DNA from: Roseivirga sp. E12 | GTDB taxonomy: Bacteria; Bacteroidota; Bacteroidia; Cytophagales; Cyclobacteriaceae | DNA: 64,000 nt | NCBI RefSeq assembly: GCF_017592825.1 | Contig: NZ_JAGFMD010000007.1 | Coordinates: 1-64,000 of the forward strand | Direction of reading: 5' to 3' | Shown: piece after piece, positions 27,044 to 36,393 of the stretch | Numbering within the stretch: the first letter of the stretch is position 1 | Layout of the letters: every line of letters starts with the position of its first letter | The notes under the pieces: generated by a model | Database searches by the model: none | What the model was told of the DNA's origin: nothing | What the model saw: only the letters and a program-made list of their open reading frames with translations | Made by a program: the position numbers and the translations under genes

Positions 27044-29653
27044 TCATTCAGCTCTAAGGCTCTTGACAGGGTTAGATACTGCAGCTCGGACTGATTGCGC
27101 ACCGACTGTAACCCATGCTACAAGTAATGTTGAGCCAGCGGCTACCACAAAGAGGAATACACTTAAGGAAGTTCTATAGGCAAAGCCATCAAGCCAATTT
27201 TGCATAATGAAGTAGGCAATAGGGCCTGCGATCAGATTAGCGATAAGCACTAAGACAATAAACTTCTTTATAATCTGGTTTGATACTCCAGAGACGGATC
27301 CTCCGAGCACCTTTCGAATAGCGATTTCTTTTCTCTTGTCCTTGATAGTCATATTAGCGATGGAGAACATGCCTATTGCTGCAATGAACAATGCCAAAAC
27401 GGTGAGATAAAGAAGAATACTTGATAGTCTACTCTCCTGGGCATATAAATCGGAGAAAGTCTGGTCCAAGAAGAAGTATTCTAAAGGCGCACCGTTACTG
27501 ACTTCTGACCAAGTAGCCTCTATTGCTCTCAAGGTTTCGGAGACATTCTCTGTAGAAATTTTAACGTTCAGATAATCCATTGGCTCTTGTCTATAGAAGA
27601 AGGCAAAAGGCTTAATGGAAGATTTGTAATCTGTGAAATGAAAGTCTTTAACCACTCCAATTATTTTTCCGTTTCTGGTGGTTGAGTCATTTTGACGTGC
27701 CATTGGAATTTCTTTTTCCAAGTCTTCAAGGCTAATCCCCAACTCCGTGAATGCGGTTTCATTAATTATCATTGTGAGGCCTTCAGTATCCGTTGGCCTT
27801 TCTTTGGAAAAGTTTCTCCCAGCAATCAGCTCAAAGTCCATGGCTTCGACAAAGTCGGGGTCGATCACTACATAGTTCATCGTAAACTGATCAGGATAAC
27901 CAATGCCAGTTGTCCAGTTAAGACCACCTACTATGCCATTCGAAATACCGGCTTGAGCGACAGATGGGATTTTAGTAAGTTCATTTTTTAGAACATCTTG
28001 GTTGGCCACACTTTCGGCATTTTCAATGACCAATACTTGGTCTGGACCAAAACCCTTGTCCTTATTTTTCACGTGCTGTAGCTGCTGGTAGACAGCAATA
28101 GTACCAAAGATCATGAAGGCTGAAATTGCGAACTGTACCACTAGAAGCACCTTTCTAAGACCCAGAACTGATTTCCCTGAATTTTTAAAAATCCCCTTTA
28201 CTGCATTGGCCGCCTTAAAGGATGACAGGTGCAAGGCAGGGTATAGTCCAGCGATCAATCCAATTGCAATAATCATAGCTGCAATAATCAAGAAGACGAT
28301 TGTGTTTTCCGGTTGAAGTAGTGAGACCTCTTTACCAAGTATATCGCTGAGATTGACGAATAGAAATTCAGAGAAAAGGCTGCCCAGCACCAAAGCAATG
28401 ATTGTAACCAAAAGCGTCTCGACAATAAACTGGCCAACAAGTGCCTGTCTGTGTGCGCCAAAAACCTTTCTTACACCAACCTCTTTAAAACGCCTGAGGG
28501 AACCAGCGACTGTAAGATTCAAATAATTCAAACAAGAAATTAGGAGTACAAAAATGCCGAGCGCAGCGAAGATATAAATGTTGTTAATGTCTCCATTCGC
28601 CTCTAATTCCCATTTTAGATTTGACCTTAGGTGGATGTCGGTAATGGGTTGTGAATAAATGATATTATAGAATTCTGCAGGTCTTAGGTTTGATTCATAA
28701 AATGGTTGTAGTCTAGTCTCCATGTTCTGAATGTCTGCTTGAGCCACCAGTTTCATGTAGGTGTAATAGTTAAACCAACCCCAGTTTTGATCAATATTGT
28801 CAGAAGTAATTCTGCTGAGAAAGTCGAACTTGAAATGGGAATTGCCAGGCACATCTTCGAGGACCGCTGAGATGTTTAACACTCTGTTTTCTGAGGCGTA
28901 GATGGTGAGCGATTCACCAATCACATCTTCACGCCCGAAATACTTTTGGGCCATACTCTTTGTGATGACTATTTGACTCGGGTCATCGAGGGCTCCGTCT
29001 GCTTGACCGTAAAGCACTTTGAAATCGAAAACATCAAAGAAAGTGGAGTCAGTTCTCAAAAATCTTTCTTCGTAGAATTTACTCTCCTCATTCGCTCCTA
29101 TTAGGAATTTGGAGCCCCAGCTCGGGTATAGTCTGACAGAAGATTCAACCTCGGGAAACTCACTCTTTAAGGCCGGAGCGAGTGCAGGAGGTGTAGTGGC
29201 ATCAGGCAACCTTCGTCCAGTCCCGTCTACAAAATCGATAGCGACTCGATAAATTCGGTCAGAATCTTGATGGAATTTATCATAGGAGAGTTCGCCTTTC
29301 AGATAAATGAAAATGAAAATAAAGCAGGCAATGCCTACGCCCAGGCTAGCTACATTGATACCTGTGCTGCCTTTATGCTTTAGGACATTGCGCCAAGCAA
29401 ATTTTATGTGACTTCTATACATGGTAATGAAATTTGAGTTTTGACTTATTCTTTTGAGTGCAAATGGACGTAAGAAATGGAAGGCATGGAACCAATAGTA
29501 GATATTGGCTTTCCATTTGGGATTCTTTGACCTCAAGGTTTGATAGTGCTCAAAAAGATCCCCTTCAATTTCTTCCAGCAGTTCGTCTTTGCAGATTCTA
29601 TTGAGAAGAGAGCTGACCAAGCGTGGTGTTGAATATGTTTTTGGAAGTGACAT
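27044..29653 (-). CDS. FtsX-like ABC permease with second-type prefix domain
   Basis: This 869-residue permease begins with a prefix of a different type from that of the 20444-25714 genes: LLNRICKDELLEEIEGDLFE, then HYQ, followed by a hydrophobic stretch (YYWFHAFHFLRPFALK). The core starts near MYRSHIKFAWRNVLKHKG and has two periplasmic domains and two FtsX blocks, ending NPVKSLRAE. Its start codon shares base 29653 with the stop of the upstream permease, so translation is probably coupled. It is the last gene of the operon led by the PadR gene at 32291. Substrate unknown. Confidence 0.92.
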   Translation of the reverse strand: MSLPKTYSTPRLVSSLLNRICKDELLEEIEGDLFEHYQTLRSKNPKWKANIYYWFHAFHFLRPFALKRISQNSNFITMYRSHIKFAWRNVLKHKGSTGINVASLGVGIACFIFIFIYLKGELSYDKFHQDSDRIYRVAIDFVDGTGRRLPDATTPPALAPALKSEFPEVESSVRLYPSWGSKFLIGANEESKFYEERFLRTDSTFFDVFDFKVLYGQADGALDDPSQIVITKSMAQKYFGREDVIGESLTIYASENRVLNISAVLEDVPGNSHFKFDFLSRITSDNIDQNWGWFNYYTYMKLVAQADIQNMETRLQPFYESNLRPAEFYNIIYSQPITDIHLRSNLKWELEANGDINNIYIFAALGIFVLLISCLNYLNLTVAGSLRRFKEVGVRKVFGAHRQALVGQFIVETLLVTIIALVLGSLFSEFLFVNLSDILGKEVSLLQPENTIVFLIIAAMIIAIGLIAGLYPALHLSSFKAANAVKGIFKNSGKSVLGLRKVLLVVQFAISAFMIFGTIAVYQQLQHVKNKDKGFGPDQVLVIENAESVANQDVLKNELTKIPSVAQAGISNGIVGGLNWTTGIGYPDQFTMNYVVIDPDFVEAMDFELIAGRNFSKERPTDTEGLTMIINETAFTELGISLEDLEKEIPMARQNDSTTRNGKIIGVVKDFHFTDYKSSIKPFAFFYRQEPMDYLNVKISTENVSETLRAIEATWSEVSNGAPLEYFFLDQTFSDLYAQESRLSSILLYLTVLALFIAAIGMFSIANMTIKDKRKEIAIRKVLGGSVSGVSNQIIKKFIVLVLIANLIAGPIAYFIMQNWLDGFAYRTSLSVFLFVVAAGSTLLVAWVTVGAQSVRAAVSNPVKSLRAE

Positions 29654-32301
29654 TATTCGTTTCTCAAGGCATCAGCCGGATTGCTTCTGATGGTCCTGAT
29701 AGATATGCCACTGATTGTCACAAAGATTAATGCCAAGGCTGCTCCTGCCGTAAGGATGAATACAAATGGGTTGATTATATTCTGGTATGTAAAATTATCG
29801 AGCCAACGGTTCATAAAAATATAGGCAGCCGGTATAGCCACAAGGCTGGCAACGCTCCCAATAATGATGTATCGGATGTTGATGAGTAAAAGAATTTGCT
29901 TACCTGTTGCTCCAAGTATTTTGCGAATTCCAATTTCTTTAATGCGCTGTTTAATGGCTATTGACACTATGCCTATGAGACCTGCAATGGCTAGGAAAAT
30001 TGATATGCCGGAGAGTAAGGATGTTAATACCAAGGTCCTAGATTCCTCTTGATAAAGAGCCGCTATTTCATCATCCAAGAACCTATAGACAAAGTCAGTT
30101 TGAGGATATATCTCCTTATATGCCTCTTCCAGTTTAGGCAGTGTACTACTCAGGTTTTGAGCATCAATGTTAGCAACTACATAGTTGAAACCTCTTGGCC
30201 TGCTCATCATGATTAGAGGTCTAATTGGTACGTGCAACGATTTGTAATGGAAGTCTTTGACTACCCCTACAATTTGACCCTTGACGAGATTTTCATTGTC
30301 AACCCAAAAAAGGTTTTTGCCAACAGGGTTTTCCAAGTTCAAATCTCTGGCAGCGCTTTCATTGATTAGAAAAGAAACGCCTGCAGAATCTGCCGCCATC
30401 GTTTCATCAAGCATTCTGCCAGCAACAAGCTCTATGCCTAATACTTCCATGGCATCATCATCTATGAAGGCTTCGGCTGCATCAATTGTTAAAGACGGAT
30501 TTTCTTCAGTGTAAATTGGGTGTTGGTTGAACTGACCGCCAGGGACATTGGAGACGGCTGCAACCGATGTAACTCCCGCGGCTTGACTGAAAGATGTCTT
30601 CAGAAGTTCAGACCTGTTTTCATAATTAGACAGGTCAATTATAACGAGGTTCTCCTGCTTGAAGCCCAGGTCCTTTTGTTTCAAAAACCTTATCTGGCCA
30701 TTGATAATTAGGCTGCCGCTGACCATCACAATGGCCGCTACAAGCTGTACTCCCAATAAACTGTTTCTGATGGCCGCACCTCCAACTTTCTTTTTAGATG
30801 TGCCTTGTAAAATCCGGCCCGGATCTAGGGAGTTTAGATAGAAAGAAGGATAGGCTGCTGCAAGAACCGCAGTCAGAACAGTGGCACTAATCATAAAGAT
30901 CATCGGGGACGTTTGCCAGACATGATCAGCGACAATGTTACCATTTACCAATTGGTTAAATGGGTGTTCTAGGCCATAAATGGCAAAGATTGCCAAGGCC
31001 ATTGATCCAAAAGAGATAATGAGAGATTCGAAAAGAAACTGCGCCAAGAGTTGCTTCCTTTGAGCTCCCAATGTTTTCTTAACTCCGACTTCTTTAAGCC
31101 TTTCAGCAGAACGAGCGGTACTGAGATTTACAAAATTAATGATGGATATCAGAAGTATAAATAGACCGGAGATACCGTAAATAAGAAGATATGAAAAACT
31201 GCTATTTGACTCTAGCTCCCATCGCAAATTAGAATGTAAATGAATATCATGGATCGGCTGAAGTTCAAAACGTAGCTCGCCTGCTCTAAGTCGCTCTAGC
31301 CCCTCCTCAGACCAATCTAAATAGCCCTCTACCCAATTTGGTATTCTGGCTTGCAATCCTTTCGCATCACTTTCGGGTCGAAGCTTGACGTAGTTGAAGT
31401 GTCCAAAATCCGCCCACGACATCCAAGGATCATTGAAGTTGAGTGATTTAAGAGATACATAAGAAATCAGAAAGTTGAAGTGAAAATGCGAAGTGATTGG
31501 TGCATCTTCTACAACACCTACCACCTCAAGCATGTCTATATTGACATCAAGGGAAAGCCGACTGCCGACTGCCGGTTTGTCTCCGAAATACCTTTCGGCC
31601 GTTGACTTGGACAATATCACGCCCCAGGGATTTTTGAGTGCTGTTTCTGGGTTGCCTTCTATAAACTTAAAATCAAAGACATCGAAAAAAGTACTATCCA
31701 CGAAATAGCCATCGGGTTCATTGAAGCTGATGTTCTCTGCTTCAAGTGTCAGTTTGGTTGATTGTTTGGTCAGTCCGGCACCATAGATGGGGGACAAACT
31801 TACCGCAGCCTCGACTTCAGGAAGGTCTTGAACCATTGCCTGTGCCAGAGGATGGGGCGTTCTTGTTTGGGGATTCTCGCTCATCCATGCAATACGATAA
31901 ATGTCTTCAGAATTCTTGTGAAAGCGATCGTAGGAGAGTTCTTGTTGAACATGCAGATAAATCAAACCACAGACCGTAAAAGCCAGAATAAGACCCAGTA
32001 GGTTAAAAGTGGTGTGCATTTTTTGACGCCACATATTGCGCATGGCGAATTTTAAATAGCTTCTATACATAATGATGATACTTGAGTGTTGACCGAGTTT
32101 TTTTATTGCGAATGGCCTGAGAAAATTGAACATGTGGAACCAATAGGCCAGATTGGCTTTCCACTTTGGCTTTTCAGCACGTTCAACCTGATAGTGCTCA
32201 AAAAGGTCACCTTCGATTTCCTCTAACAAGCTGTTTTTGCAAACAGCTCTTAAGAGTCGATCGGCTAGTGTGGGTGGGTTATATAGGTCTTTAGATGCCA
32301 C
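29653..32301 (-). CDS. FtsX-like ABC permease with second-type prefix domain, first of PadR operon
   Basis: The 882 residues open with LADRLLRAVCKNSLLEEIEG, then DLFEHYQ, the same prefix type as the gene after it. The core starts at MYRSYLKFAMRNMWRQKMHTT. The first FtsX block contains LSTARSAERLKEVGVKKTLGA and the second VSIAIKQRIKEIGIRKILGA. The protein ends NPADALRNE. It overlaps the PadR gene by 11 bases. The two permeases of this operon may work as a pair, since FtsX-like permeases act as dimers, but a homodimer is equally possible from the sequence. Confidence 0.92.
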   Translation of the reverse strand: MASKDLYNPPTLADRLLRAVCKNSLLEEIEGDLFEHYQVERAEKPKWKANLAYWFHMFNFLRPFAIKKLGQHSSIIIMYRSYLKFAMRNMWRQKMHTTFNLLGLILAFTVCGLIYLHVQQELSYDRFHKNSEDIYRIAWMSENPQTRTPHPLAQAMVQDLPEVEAAVSLSPIYGAGLTKQSTKLTLEAENISFNEPDGYFVDSTFFDVFDFKFIEGNPETALKNPWGVILSKSTAERYFGDKPAVGSRLSLDVNIDMLEVVGVVEDAPITSHFHFNFLISYVSLKSLNFNDPWMSWADFGHFNYVKLRPESDAKGLQARIPNWVEGYLDWSEEGLERLRAGELRFELQPIHDIHLHSNLRWELESNSSFSYLLIYGISGLFILLISIINFVNLSTARSAERLKEVGVKKTLGAQRKQLLAQFLFESLIISFGSMALAIFAIYGLEHPFNQLVNGNIVADHVWQTSPMIFMISATVLTAVLAAAYPSFYLNSLDPGRILQGTSKKKVGGAAIRNSLLGVQLVAAIVMVSGSLIINGQIRFLKQKDLGFKQENLVIIDLSNYENRSELLKTSFSQAAGVTSVAAVSNVPGGQFNQHPIYTEENPSLTIDAAEAFIDDDAMEVLGIELVAGRMLDETMAADSAGVSFLINESAARDLNLENPVGKNLFWVDNENLVKGQIVGVVKDFHYKSLHVPIRPLIMMSRPRGFNYVVANIDAQNLSSTLPKLEEAYKEIYPQTDFVYRFLDDEIAALYQEESRTLVLTSLLSGISIFLAIAGLIGIVSIAIKQRIKEIGIRKILGATGKQILLLINIRYIIIGSVASLVAIPAAYIFMNRWLDNFTYQNIINPFVFILTAGAALALIFVTISGISIRTIRSNPADALRNE

Positions 32302-32638
32302 CGAAATTCAATCCTTTAAGTGCGATTTCTGGGATTTGATTGAACAGACCATTTCTTAATTCATGGTTCTTTTCTAAGGCTCTTTTTCCAGTAGCAGTTA
32401 TATTAAAGAGACGCTTACGCCTTCCGCCACGCTCATGGGTAGCTTCTGCCAGTTCTGATTTTAAGAAGCCTTTTTCTTGCAGTCTGCTAAGGGAAGAGTG
32501 CACTGCACCAATAGCTACCTTTCTTTTGGTTTGGCTGATAATTTCTTCACGAATGTTGAGGCCATAGGCTTCTGGATGCAAAACGCCTACTATGAGTAAA
32601 ACCAGTTCCTCAAATTCGCCTAATTGAGTTCCTTTCAT
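32291..32638 (-). CDS. PadR-family transcriptional regulator
   Basis: The 115-residue protein (MKGTQLGEFEELVLLIVGVL...) is a paralogue of the PadR protein at 25708, with the same winged-helix blocks (IGAVHSSLSRLQEKGFLKSEL, RGGRRKRLFNITATGKRAL). It heads a three-gene operon with two permeases, overlapping the first by 11 bases. The promoter is flanked by two inverted copies of a motif that shares its core with the other PadR locus, which suggests autoregulation and perhaps cross-binding by the two repressors. Confidence 0.93.
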   Translation of the reverse strand: MKGTQLGEFEELVLLIVGVLHPEAYGLNIREEIISQTKRKVAIGAVHSSLSRLQEKGFLKSELAEATHERGGRRKRLFNITATGKRALEKNHELRNGLFNQIPEIALKGLNFGGI

Positions 32639-32641
32639 AAT

Positions 32642-32699
32642 TCAAATTTCGTATTTGTAGAACAAACATATAAACAAAATCTACATTTACGAAATTTGA
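32642..32699 (-). promoter_or_regulatory. Promoter and putative PadR operator (inverted repeats)
   Basis: TCAAATTTCGTATTTGTAGA (32642-32661) and TCTACATTTACGAAATTTGA (32680-32699) are inverted copies with two mismatches. Between them, on the - strand, lies a -7 box TATGTTTG (32663-32670). TTCG stands 19 bases further upstream as the -33 element (32690-32693, three of four bases of TTTG), inside the distal arm. A protein bound to both arms would cover the promoter. Confidence 0.65.
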
Positions 32700-32703
32700 T
32701 CAT

Positions 32704-32744
32704 AAAAAAACGCCACTGCAATTCGAATATCGACTGCAATGGCG
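32704..32744 (-). terminator. Terminator of the DinB-family gene
   Basis: In the - strand RNA CGCCATTGCA pairs with TGCAGTGGCG (10 bp, one wobble; + strand 32735-32744 and 32711-32720) and is followed by seven U (32704-32710). It separates the DinB-like gene from the PadR promoter. Confidence 0.8.
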
Positions 32745-32767
32745 CTTTTAATAAGTGGTGTTATTGA

Positions 32768-33268
32768 CTATCTGTAGTTTGGAGGAGCGATTCCTTTCAT
32801 TCTTAAATAAGTTACAATCTGGCCTCTGTGATGAGCATTGTGGTCTAGATAAGACATCACACCAGCGGTGAAGGCATCGTTAGATTCATGGTCAATTATG
32901 AATGTGTTGATGGCATCAAACTGCTCGTTTGCCCATGTCACTAACTCCTCTTTCGTTTTTGAGTTTTCATCACCGGGGGCCCATTGTGCACCTGCACCTT
33001 GTTCGAGAGCCCTTCTGAAATAATCTATACTGTACACGATATGATAAGCCTGAGCCGCAAATGTACGCTGATCGTCATTTGGCTTGTAGTCATAGCTGTC
33101 TTCCGGCATTGCTTCCAGAACTTCAACGGTAAAGGCTTTTGAAGCATTAAGTCGGTTTTTCATCCAGTCATATCCGCCATCATCTGCAGATTTCATAGAG
33201 GTGAACAAAAGGGTAGCTGACAAAATGAGCGTTAACGCCACAGCTGATTGTTTTAAGGTAGTTTTCAT
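32768..33268 (-). CDS. Secreted DinB-family protein
   Basis: The 166 residues have a signal peptide (MKTTLKQSAVALTLILSATLLFTSMKSA) and then a DinB four-helix bundle. The three metal-ligand histidines can be placed: one in AAQAYHIVYSIDYF, and two in YLDHNAHHRGQIVTYLR. Members of this superfamily include thiol-dependent transferases and many proteins of unknown activity. A periplasmic location is implied by the signal peptide. It ends in its own terminator and appears monocistronic. The start is the ATG at 33268. Confidence 0.88.
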   Translation of the reverse strand: MKTTLKQSAVALTLILSATLLFTSMKSADDGGYDWMKNRLNASKAFTVEVLEAMPEDSYDYKPNDDQRTFAAQAYHIVYSIDYFRRALEQGAGAQWAPGDENSKTKEELVTWANEQFDAINTFIIDHESNDAFTAGVMSYLDHNAHHRGQIVTYLRMKGIAPPNYR

Positions 33269-33356
33269 GGTAGTTGTTTTTGTTGAACCTCAACTTTTTA
33301 CGTGACAGTGGCCCCTTAGTTGTCCAAGGTCATAATATTCATTGTCAAAACCTGTC

Positions 33357-34460
33357 CTATGAAAGGACTTGCACCTGGCCCTGATCGATTGAAAAAAGCT
33401 TTACGTCTTGATTAATTTCTTCGAAAATACCGAGGGTCCGTTCAGGTCTGGCATCGGTCACAAAGATTTGACCGAAAGTTTCTGAAGCAACCATTTCAAC
33501 GAGCTTGGTAATTCTAAAGTCGTCTAGTTTATCGAAAATGTCATCGAGCAAAAGCAGGGGCTTGATACCTTTCTTTTTATGCAGATAGTCGAAGTTCGCC
33601 AGTTTTAGAGCAATCAAATATGACTTCTGTTGCCCTTGAGATCCAAACTTTCGAATGGGCTTATGATCCATTAAGAAGGGAAAATCATCTTTGTGGATAC
33701 CGATGTTGGTCCGTTTGAGGATGAGATCTTTTTTAAGACTTTCGTCAAATTTTGCTCTTATATCATCAGAGAAATGGGATTCATACTGAAGGTCAACTAC
33801 CTCACTTTCTTCAGAAAGATTGGCATAATGTCCATTGACTAATTTTTGGAATGCTTTCAGAAATTTCTGGCGGGTTTTGAAGATTTCACTGCCCAGTTCA
33901 ATCAGTTTTTCAGTAAAGGGCTGCAACTGGTCGGCATCGAAAAAGTCGCGTTCAGCAAATTGCTTTAGCAGACTATTTCTCTGCTTTAGGGCATGGTTGT
34001 ATTGAATTAAAACCTGAAGGTATCGGCTGTCTGCTTGCGAAATTATAGCGTCAAAGAATTTGCGTCTGTCCTCACTTGTGCCTCGGATAACGTCTGTATC
34101 ATTCGGGGCGATGAGCACGACCGGAAATTTGCCTACATGCTCGCTGGCTCGTTTGTAGGGCTTGTCATCAAGCTTAACGAGTTTCTTTTTCCCTAATTGA
34201 AGGCCACAAATCACCGTTCGAGATTTCTCTTCTAGTTCGAAATTCCCGCGAACCGAGAAAAAGGATTCATCGTGAAGTATGCATTGCTGATCCTGTGATT
34301 GAGAGGCACTTTTGGTAAAGGAGAGATAGAAAATGGCATCTAAGAGATTTGTTTTTCCGCTCCCATTTTTCCCCAAGAAACAATTGATTTCGCTTGAAAA
34401 CTCAAGCTGAGCAGAAGGGTAATTTTTGAAATTGGATAGCCTTAACGATTCCAGGTGCAT
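33357..34460 (-). CDS. recF: DNA replication and repair protein RecF
   Basis: The ATG at 34460 (MHLESLRLSNFKNYPSA) is the likely start, giving 367 residues; a TTG three codons upstream is less likely. Walker A is GKNGSGKTNLLDAI, the signature-like block is GSQGQQKSYLIALKLA, and Walker B is PLLLLDDIFDKLD. RecF is an SMC-like ATPase that works with RecO and RecR to load RecA at single-strand gaps. The gene lies divergent to pdhA with 90 bases between the two starts. Confidence 0.96.
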   Translation of the reverse strand: MHLESLRLSNFKNYPSAQLEFSSEINCFLGKNGSGKTNLLDAIFYLSFTKSASQSQDQQCILHDESFFSVRGNFELEEKSRTVICGLQLGKKKLVKLDDKPYKRASEHVGKFPVVLIAPNDTDVIRGTSEDRRKFFDAIISQADSRYLQVLIQYNHALKQRNSLLKQFAERDFFDADQLQPFTEKLIELGSEIFKTRQKFLKAFQKLVNGHYANLSEESEVVDLQYESHFSDDIRAKFDESLKKDLILKRTNIGIHKDDFPFLMDHKPIRKFGSQGQQKSYLIALKLANFDYLHKKKGIKPLLLLDDIFDKLDDFRITKLVEMVASETFGQIFVTDARPERTLGIFEEINQDVKLFSIDQGQVQVLS

Positions 34461-34550
34461 TAATTTCAAAGTTGAGGGTTTTTGTCTTATTTTCGCACTC
34501 CTGTTTTAATAAATGAAGATAAGAGGTTAATCCTCCGAAAATATAAGGCT

Positions 34551-35582
34551 ATGGCTGCAACGAAAGGAACAAGCAAAGCAAAGGCGACTAAGAAGCCTAA
34601 ATTTTCTAAAGACCAATACATGTTCTGGTTCGAGAATATGTTGTTTCAGAGAAGGTTTGAAGAAAAGGCAGGTCAGCTTTACGGACAACAAAAGATCAAA
34701 GGATTTTGCCATTTGTACATTGGACAAGAGGCATGTTCTAGTGGATCGGTTAGTGCTTTGAAAGAAGGGGATAAGTGGATAACTGCATATCGTGATCATG
34801 GTCAACCATTGGCTTTAGGTTCTGATCCTAAGAAAGTCATGGCCGAGTTAATGGCCAAGGCCACTGGTATTTCTAAGGGAAAAGGCGGATCCATGCACAT
34901 GTTCGACAAAGAGAAAGGCTTTTTTGGCGGACATGGTATTGTAGGTGGTCAGGTGCCATTAGGTGCTGGTATTGCCTTTGCCGAAAAATATAACAAGACA
35001 GACAACTTGTGTATCTGCATGATGGGAGACGGTGCTGTAAGACAGGGAGCCTTCCATGAAGCCTTAAACATGGCAATGACCTGGAAACTACCAGTGATCT
35101 TTGTGATTGAGAACAATGGCTATGCCATGGGTACTTCCGTAGAGCGAACTTCTAACGTTAGAGAGCTCTATACATTGGGCGAGGCATTCGATATGCCATC
35201 AGCACCCGTAGATGCGATGAACCCAGAGAATGTTCATGTCGCAGTTGAAGAAGCCGCTGATCGGGCAAGAAGAGGTGACGGACCTACCTTGTTGGAGTTC
35301 AGAACTTATAGATATAAAGGACACTCTATGTCTGACCCTGCGAAATACAGGAGTAAAGAAGAAGTTGCTGAGTACAAAGACAGAGACCCAATTGAATTTG
35401 TAAGAGCTAAAATCTTGGATAACAAATGGGCATCTGCTGAAGATTTGAAGGCAATTGACGTGAAAATCAAGGCAGAAGTTGAAGAATGTGTGAAGTTTGG
35501 TGAGGAGTCGCCATACCCAGATCCTTCGGAAGCTTACAAAGATGTATATGTCCAAGACGACTATCCTTATATAATGGAGTAG
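34551..35582 (+). CDS. pdhA: Pyruvate dehydrogenase E1 component, alpha subunit
   Basis: The ATG at 34551 gives 343 residues starting MAATKGTSKAKATKKPKFSK, the lysine-rich N-terminus common in Bacteroidota PdhA; a TTG at 34482 in the same frame lies in the recF promoter region. The thiamine diphosphate motif is complete (GDGAVRQGAFHEALNMA ... VIENNGYAMGTS). The phosphorylation-loop region YRYKGHSMSDP is also present. E1 alpha joins E1 beta to decarboxylate pyruvate and acylate the lipoyl domain of E2. The E1 beta and E2 genes are not adjacent here, which is usual in this phylum. Confidence 0.95.
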   Translation: MAATKGTSKAKATKKPKFSKDQYMFWFENMLFQRRFEEKAGQLYGQQKIKGFCHLYIGQEACSSGSVSALKEGDKWITAYRDHGQPLALGSDPKKVMAELMAKATGISKGKGGSMHMFDKEKGFFGGHGIVGGQVPLGAGIAFAEKYNKTDNLCICMMGDGAVRQGAFHEALNMAMTWKLPVIFVIENNGYAMGTSVERTSNVRELYTLGEAFDMPSAPVDAMNPENVHVAVEEAADRARRGDGPTLLEFRTYRYKGHSMSDPAKYRSKEEVAEYKDRDPIEFVRAKILDNKWASAEDLKAIDVKIKAEVEECVKFGEESPYPDPSEAYKDVYVQDDYPYIME

Positions 35583-35593
35583 GTTTTAAAGCC

Positions 35594-35621
35594 TTGTTAT
35601 TCAACATTTTCTTTATATTTG
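35594..35621 (+). promoter_or_regulatory. Bacteroidota-type promoter of the TPR gene
   Basis: TTG (35594-35596), 17 bases, then TATATTTG (35614-35621), an exact match to the -7 consensus TAnnTTTG. Transcription should start near 35628, giving a leader of about 12 bases before the ATG at 35640. An upstream TTG codon at 35619 lies inside the -7 box and cannot be the start. Confidence 0.7.
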
Positions 35622-35639
35622 CGACCTAATTTTCAAGAG

Positions 35640-36329
35640 ATGGCGAAGAATAATTCTTCAGAGGAGACAAAAACCACCCAAAAATCAGCTAACACAGTTG
35701 AGCAATTCAAAAAAGAGGTGGGCCCTATTGGGTTTATTGGAGCGATTATAGGTTTAATCGTTTTGGTAGGAGCAGCTGCGATTTTCTTCCTTGACTACAA
35801 GAAAGATCAAAAGAACGACAGCGCTCAAAACGAGATTTTCCAAGCACAATACTATTACGAAAACGATAGTATCGAATCTGCACTTCTTGGTGATGGTAGA
35901 AGCTTAGGGTTTTTAGATATTATTGACATTTACAGTGGTACTGAAGTAGCAAACCTTGCACACTTCTATGCAGGCGCTGCTTACTTAAAGCAAAGAAATT
36001 ATGCCGAGGCTATTGAGTATCTCGAGAAGTTCAGTACTTCAGAGGAGATTGTTCAGGCGAGAGCGAATAAGCTTTTGGGTGACGCTTACATGGAGCAAGG
36101 AAACTTTTCAACGGCTGCTAAAAACTATTTAGATGCGGCAGAAACAGTGGATGATGAATTTTTCGCTCCTGGATATTTGTTAAGCGCATCTTTGGCCTAC
36201 GAAAAAGCTTCTGATCTTTCGGCAGCTATTAAGGCTTTGGATCAAATTATTGAAAAGTATAAGGAAGCTTCAGAGTACACTGAGGCCCGAAAACATAAGG
36301 CCCGACTAGAAGTCCTTGCCGGAAATTGA
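35640..36329 (+). CDS. Membrane-anchored TPR protein (YfgM-like)
   Basis: The 229-residue protein has a short polar N-terminus, one membrane helix at about residues 30-52 (GFIGAIIGLIVLVGAAAIFF), and a TPR domain. The repeats can be followed at LAHFYAGAAYLKQRNYAEAI, ANKLLGDAYMEQGNFSTAA and LLSASLAYEKASDLSAAIKA. This layout resembles YfgM, a periplasmic chaperone-associated protein attached to the Sec translocon. The same role is only inferred. The start is fixed by the promoter just upstream. It sits before the lumazine synthase gene but is separated from it by a terminator. Confidence 0.85.
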   Translation: MAKNNSSEETKTTQKSANTVEQFKKEVGPIGFIGAIIGLIVLVGAAAIFFLDYKKDQKNDSAQNEIFQAQYYYENDSIESALLGDGRSLGFLDIIDIYSGTEVANLAHFYAGAAYLKQRNYAEAIEYLEKFSTSEEIVQARANKLLGDAYMEQGNFSTAAKNYLDAAETVDDEFFAPGYLLSASLAYEKASDLSAAIKALDQIIEKYKEASEYTEARKHKARLEVLAGN

Positions 36330-36352
36330 TTTTAAAAGAAAATTGAATTAGA

Positions 36353-36382
36353 AGGTAAGGCGTAATGTCTTACCTTTTTTTG
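36353..36382 (+). terminator. Terminator of the TPR gene
   Basis: AAGGTAAG (36353-36360) pairs with CTTACCTT (36370-36377), a 9-base loop lies between, and a run of T follows to 36382. It ends 12 bases before the ribH start. Confidence 0.75.
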
Positions 36383-36393
36383 TTTATAGAACT

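Noticed and set aside
18006-32638. Permease cluster as a transposon or genomic island
   Set aside because: No transposase, integrase, tRNA site or flanking repeats were seen, and composition looks like the rest of the window.
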